Source of the DNA: Lyngbya sp. CCAP 1446/10
GTDB taxonomy: Bacteria; Cyanobacteriota; Cyanobacteriia; Cyanobacteriales; Microcoleaceae
DNA length: 64,000 bases
Reading direction: 5' to 3'
NCBI RefSeq assembly: GCF_026130175.1
Contig: NZ_JAIGNI010000020.1
Location: 1-64,000 of the forward strand
Under the pieces are notes generated by a model, which was not told the DNA's origin, did not search any database, and was given only the letters and a program-made list of their open reading frames with translations. Position numbers and translations under genes: made by a program. Positions 63,294 to 64,000 of this stretch are shown piece after piece. Numbering within the stretch: the stretch's first letter is position 1; every line of letters starts with the position of its first letter.

Positions 63294-64000
63294 CTAATTT
63301 TGATCGCCCAACGCTCGACGGCCGATGTCCCGGCGACAGTAGACCCCTTCAAATTCAATACAATCTACTGCTGTGTAAGCTTTGTTTATAGCTTGTTCCA
63401 AAGTTTCCCCCGTCGCAGTCACACCCAAAACGCGGCCGCCCTCGGTAACTAACTGCTGCTTCAACTGAGTGCCGGCGTGAAACACTTCTGCACCTTTGGC
63501 TTCAGCTTCCTCAATACCTGTAATAACTTTGCCTTTTTGGTAATTTCCAGGATAGCCCCCCGAAGCCAAAACTACGCACACAGCAGCCCCCGACTTCCAG
63601 CGAATGTTGGAATATTCACCGAGACGCTGCTGACAACAAGCCAGCACCAAATCTTCCAGAGGAGTCTCCAGCAGGGACAAAACCGCTTGAGTTTCGGGAT
63701 CTCCGAAACGACAGTTGAATTCTAAGACTTTGGGTTCTCCTTCCGCTGTAATCATTAAACCTGCGTAGAGGACGCCCCGGTAGTCGATGTTGCGTTTTTG
63801 CAGCGCGGCGAGGGTGGGTTCCAGAATTTCTGTTTGAATCCTCTCCATGAGCTCTGGGGTGACAATGGGCGCTGGGGCGTAGGCTCCCATACCGCCGGTG
63901 TTGGCTCCCTTGTCGCCTTCGCCGATCGCTTTGTGGTCTTGGGCCGGCAGCAGCGGTTCCACCGTGATACCGTCGGTAAGGGCGAGAATCGAAACTTCTT
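63294..64000 (-). CDS. purD: Phosphoribosylamine-glycine ligase, 3' part (cut by window end)
   Basis: The last about 235 residues of PurD are present. The reading frame is open to the window edge (…EVSILALTDGITVEPLLPAQDHK at the far end). It contains GEGDKGANTGGMGAYAPAPIVTPELMERI, LYAGLMITAEGEPKVLEFNCRFGDPETQAVL and VVLASGGYPGNYQKGKVITGIEEA. PurD joins phosphoribosylamine and glycine to give GAR in purine synthesis. The apparent start at 63962 is an internal GTG; the true start lies beyond 64000. Confidence 0.95.
   Translation of the reverse strand, partial: EVSILALTDGITVEPLLPAQDHKAIGEGDKGANTGGMGAYAPAPIVTPELMERIQTEILEPTLAALQKRNIDYRGVLYAGLMITAEGEPKVLEFNCRFGDPETQAVLSLLETPLEDLVLACCQQRLGEYSNIRWKSGAAVCVVLASGGYPGNYQKGKVITGIEEAEAKGAEVFHAGTQLKQQLVTEGGRVLGVTATGETLEQAINKAYTAVDCIEFEGVYCRRDIGRRALGDQN

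Noticed and set aside
62960-63358. 132-codon frame upstream of nblS
   Set aside because: Half of it is low-complexity repeat (RLPSSVFLLPSS). No ribosome binding site or family.

Overview
The window is chromosomal DNA of a filamentous, non-heterocystous-type cyanobacterium, most like Microcoleus/Oscillatoria. The signs are many HIP1 octamers (GCGATCGC), cyanobacterial housekeeping genes (chlB, raf1, menG, an nblS/Hik33-type kinase, a three-S1-domain rps1, a DUF2949 gene, a Mo-nitro_C gene), very large multidomain signalling kinases, and dense short tandem repeats (heptamer TAGTCAT/ATGACTA, GGAAGAA, GGGAATT, TTGGCAG) in the intergenic spaces. The genus is an inference.

Layout. 0-6.3 kb: two tandem identical initiator tRNA-Met genes, small conserved genes, a Cache-PAS-PAS histidine kinase, a rhomboid protease and a Mo-nitro_C protein. 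6.4-13.6 kb: an accessory, defence-like block with an XRE-NACHT-HEAT protein, a TacA/TacT-type toxin-antitoxin module whose toxin is frameshifted, a Uma2 protein, a small antitoxin-like gene, a DUF433/DUF5615 pair, and a 215-bp inverted-repeat element. 13.7-25.9 kb: chlB, a KTSC protein, a giant Ser/Thr kinase-ATPase-GAF-histidine kinase, Uma2, a RelE-like pair, ribonuclease PH, a short adenylate kinase and a degenerate-P-loop corrinoid-adenosyltransferase-like protein. 26-35.4 kb: a Ser/Thr kinase-GUN4 fusion, a membrane protein, an IS5-family remnant, a hybrid histidine kinase overlapping a receiver-kinase partner, and a moaD-like pseudogene. 36.1-43.3 kb: the rimP-nusA-ylxR-infB operon and a membrane protein. 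43.5-54.6 kb: glycosyltransferase, PLP aminotransferase, DUF1400, DUF3493, DUF445, menG, a receiver-GAF regulator, raf1 and a DUF4349 lipoprotein. 54.7-64 kb: a UvrD-like helicase, a Panacea antitoxin with a candidate toxin, a frameshifted dienelactone hydrolase, rps1, an orphan HicB, an nblS-type kinase and the 3' part of purD (cut by the window end).

Working together: rimP-nusA-ylxR-infB form the usual transcription/translation unit. The hybrid kinase (31183-34008) and the receiver-kinase (34005-35396) overlap by 4 bp and look like one signalling cascade. chlB, raf1, menG, the GUN4 kinase and the nblS kinase tie the window to photosynthesis and its regulation. At least five toxin-antitoxin-like modules are scattered between housekeeping genes.

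The most unusual feature is how far repeats reach into coding sequence. Stop codons of five genes are the TAG of a TAGTCAT heptamer. Two unrelated proteins end in the same repeat-encoded residues (DKTAVETA). A G/C-palindromic repeat is carried in frame inside the NACHT gene. Three genes (tacT-like, moaD-like, dienelactone hydrolase) are broken by frameshifts or stops with readable continuations. No single new system could be proven. The best candidates are the Panacea plus C-terminal WWxxxHxxYP-type toxin pair and the XRE-NACHT-HEAT protein.
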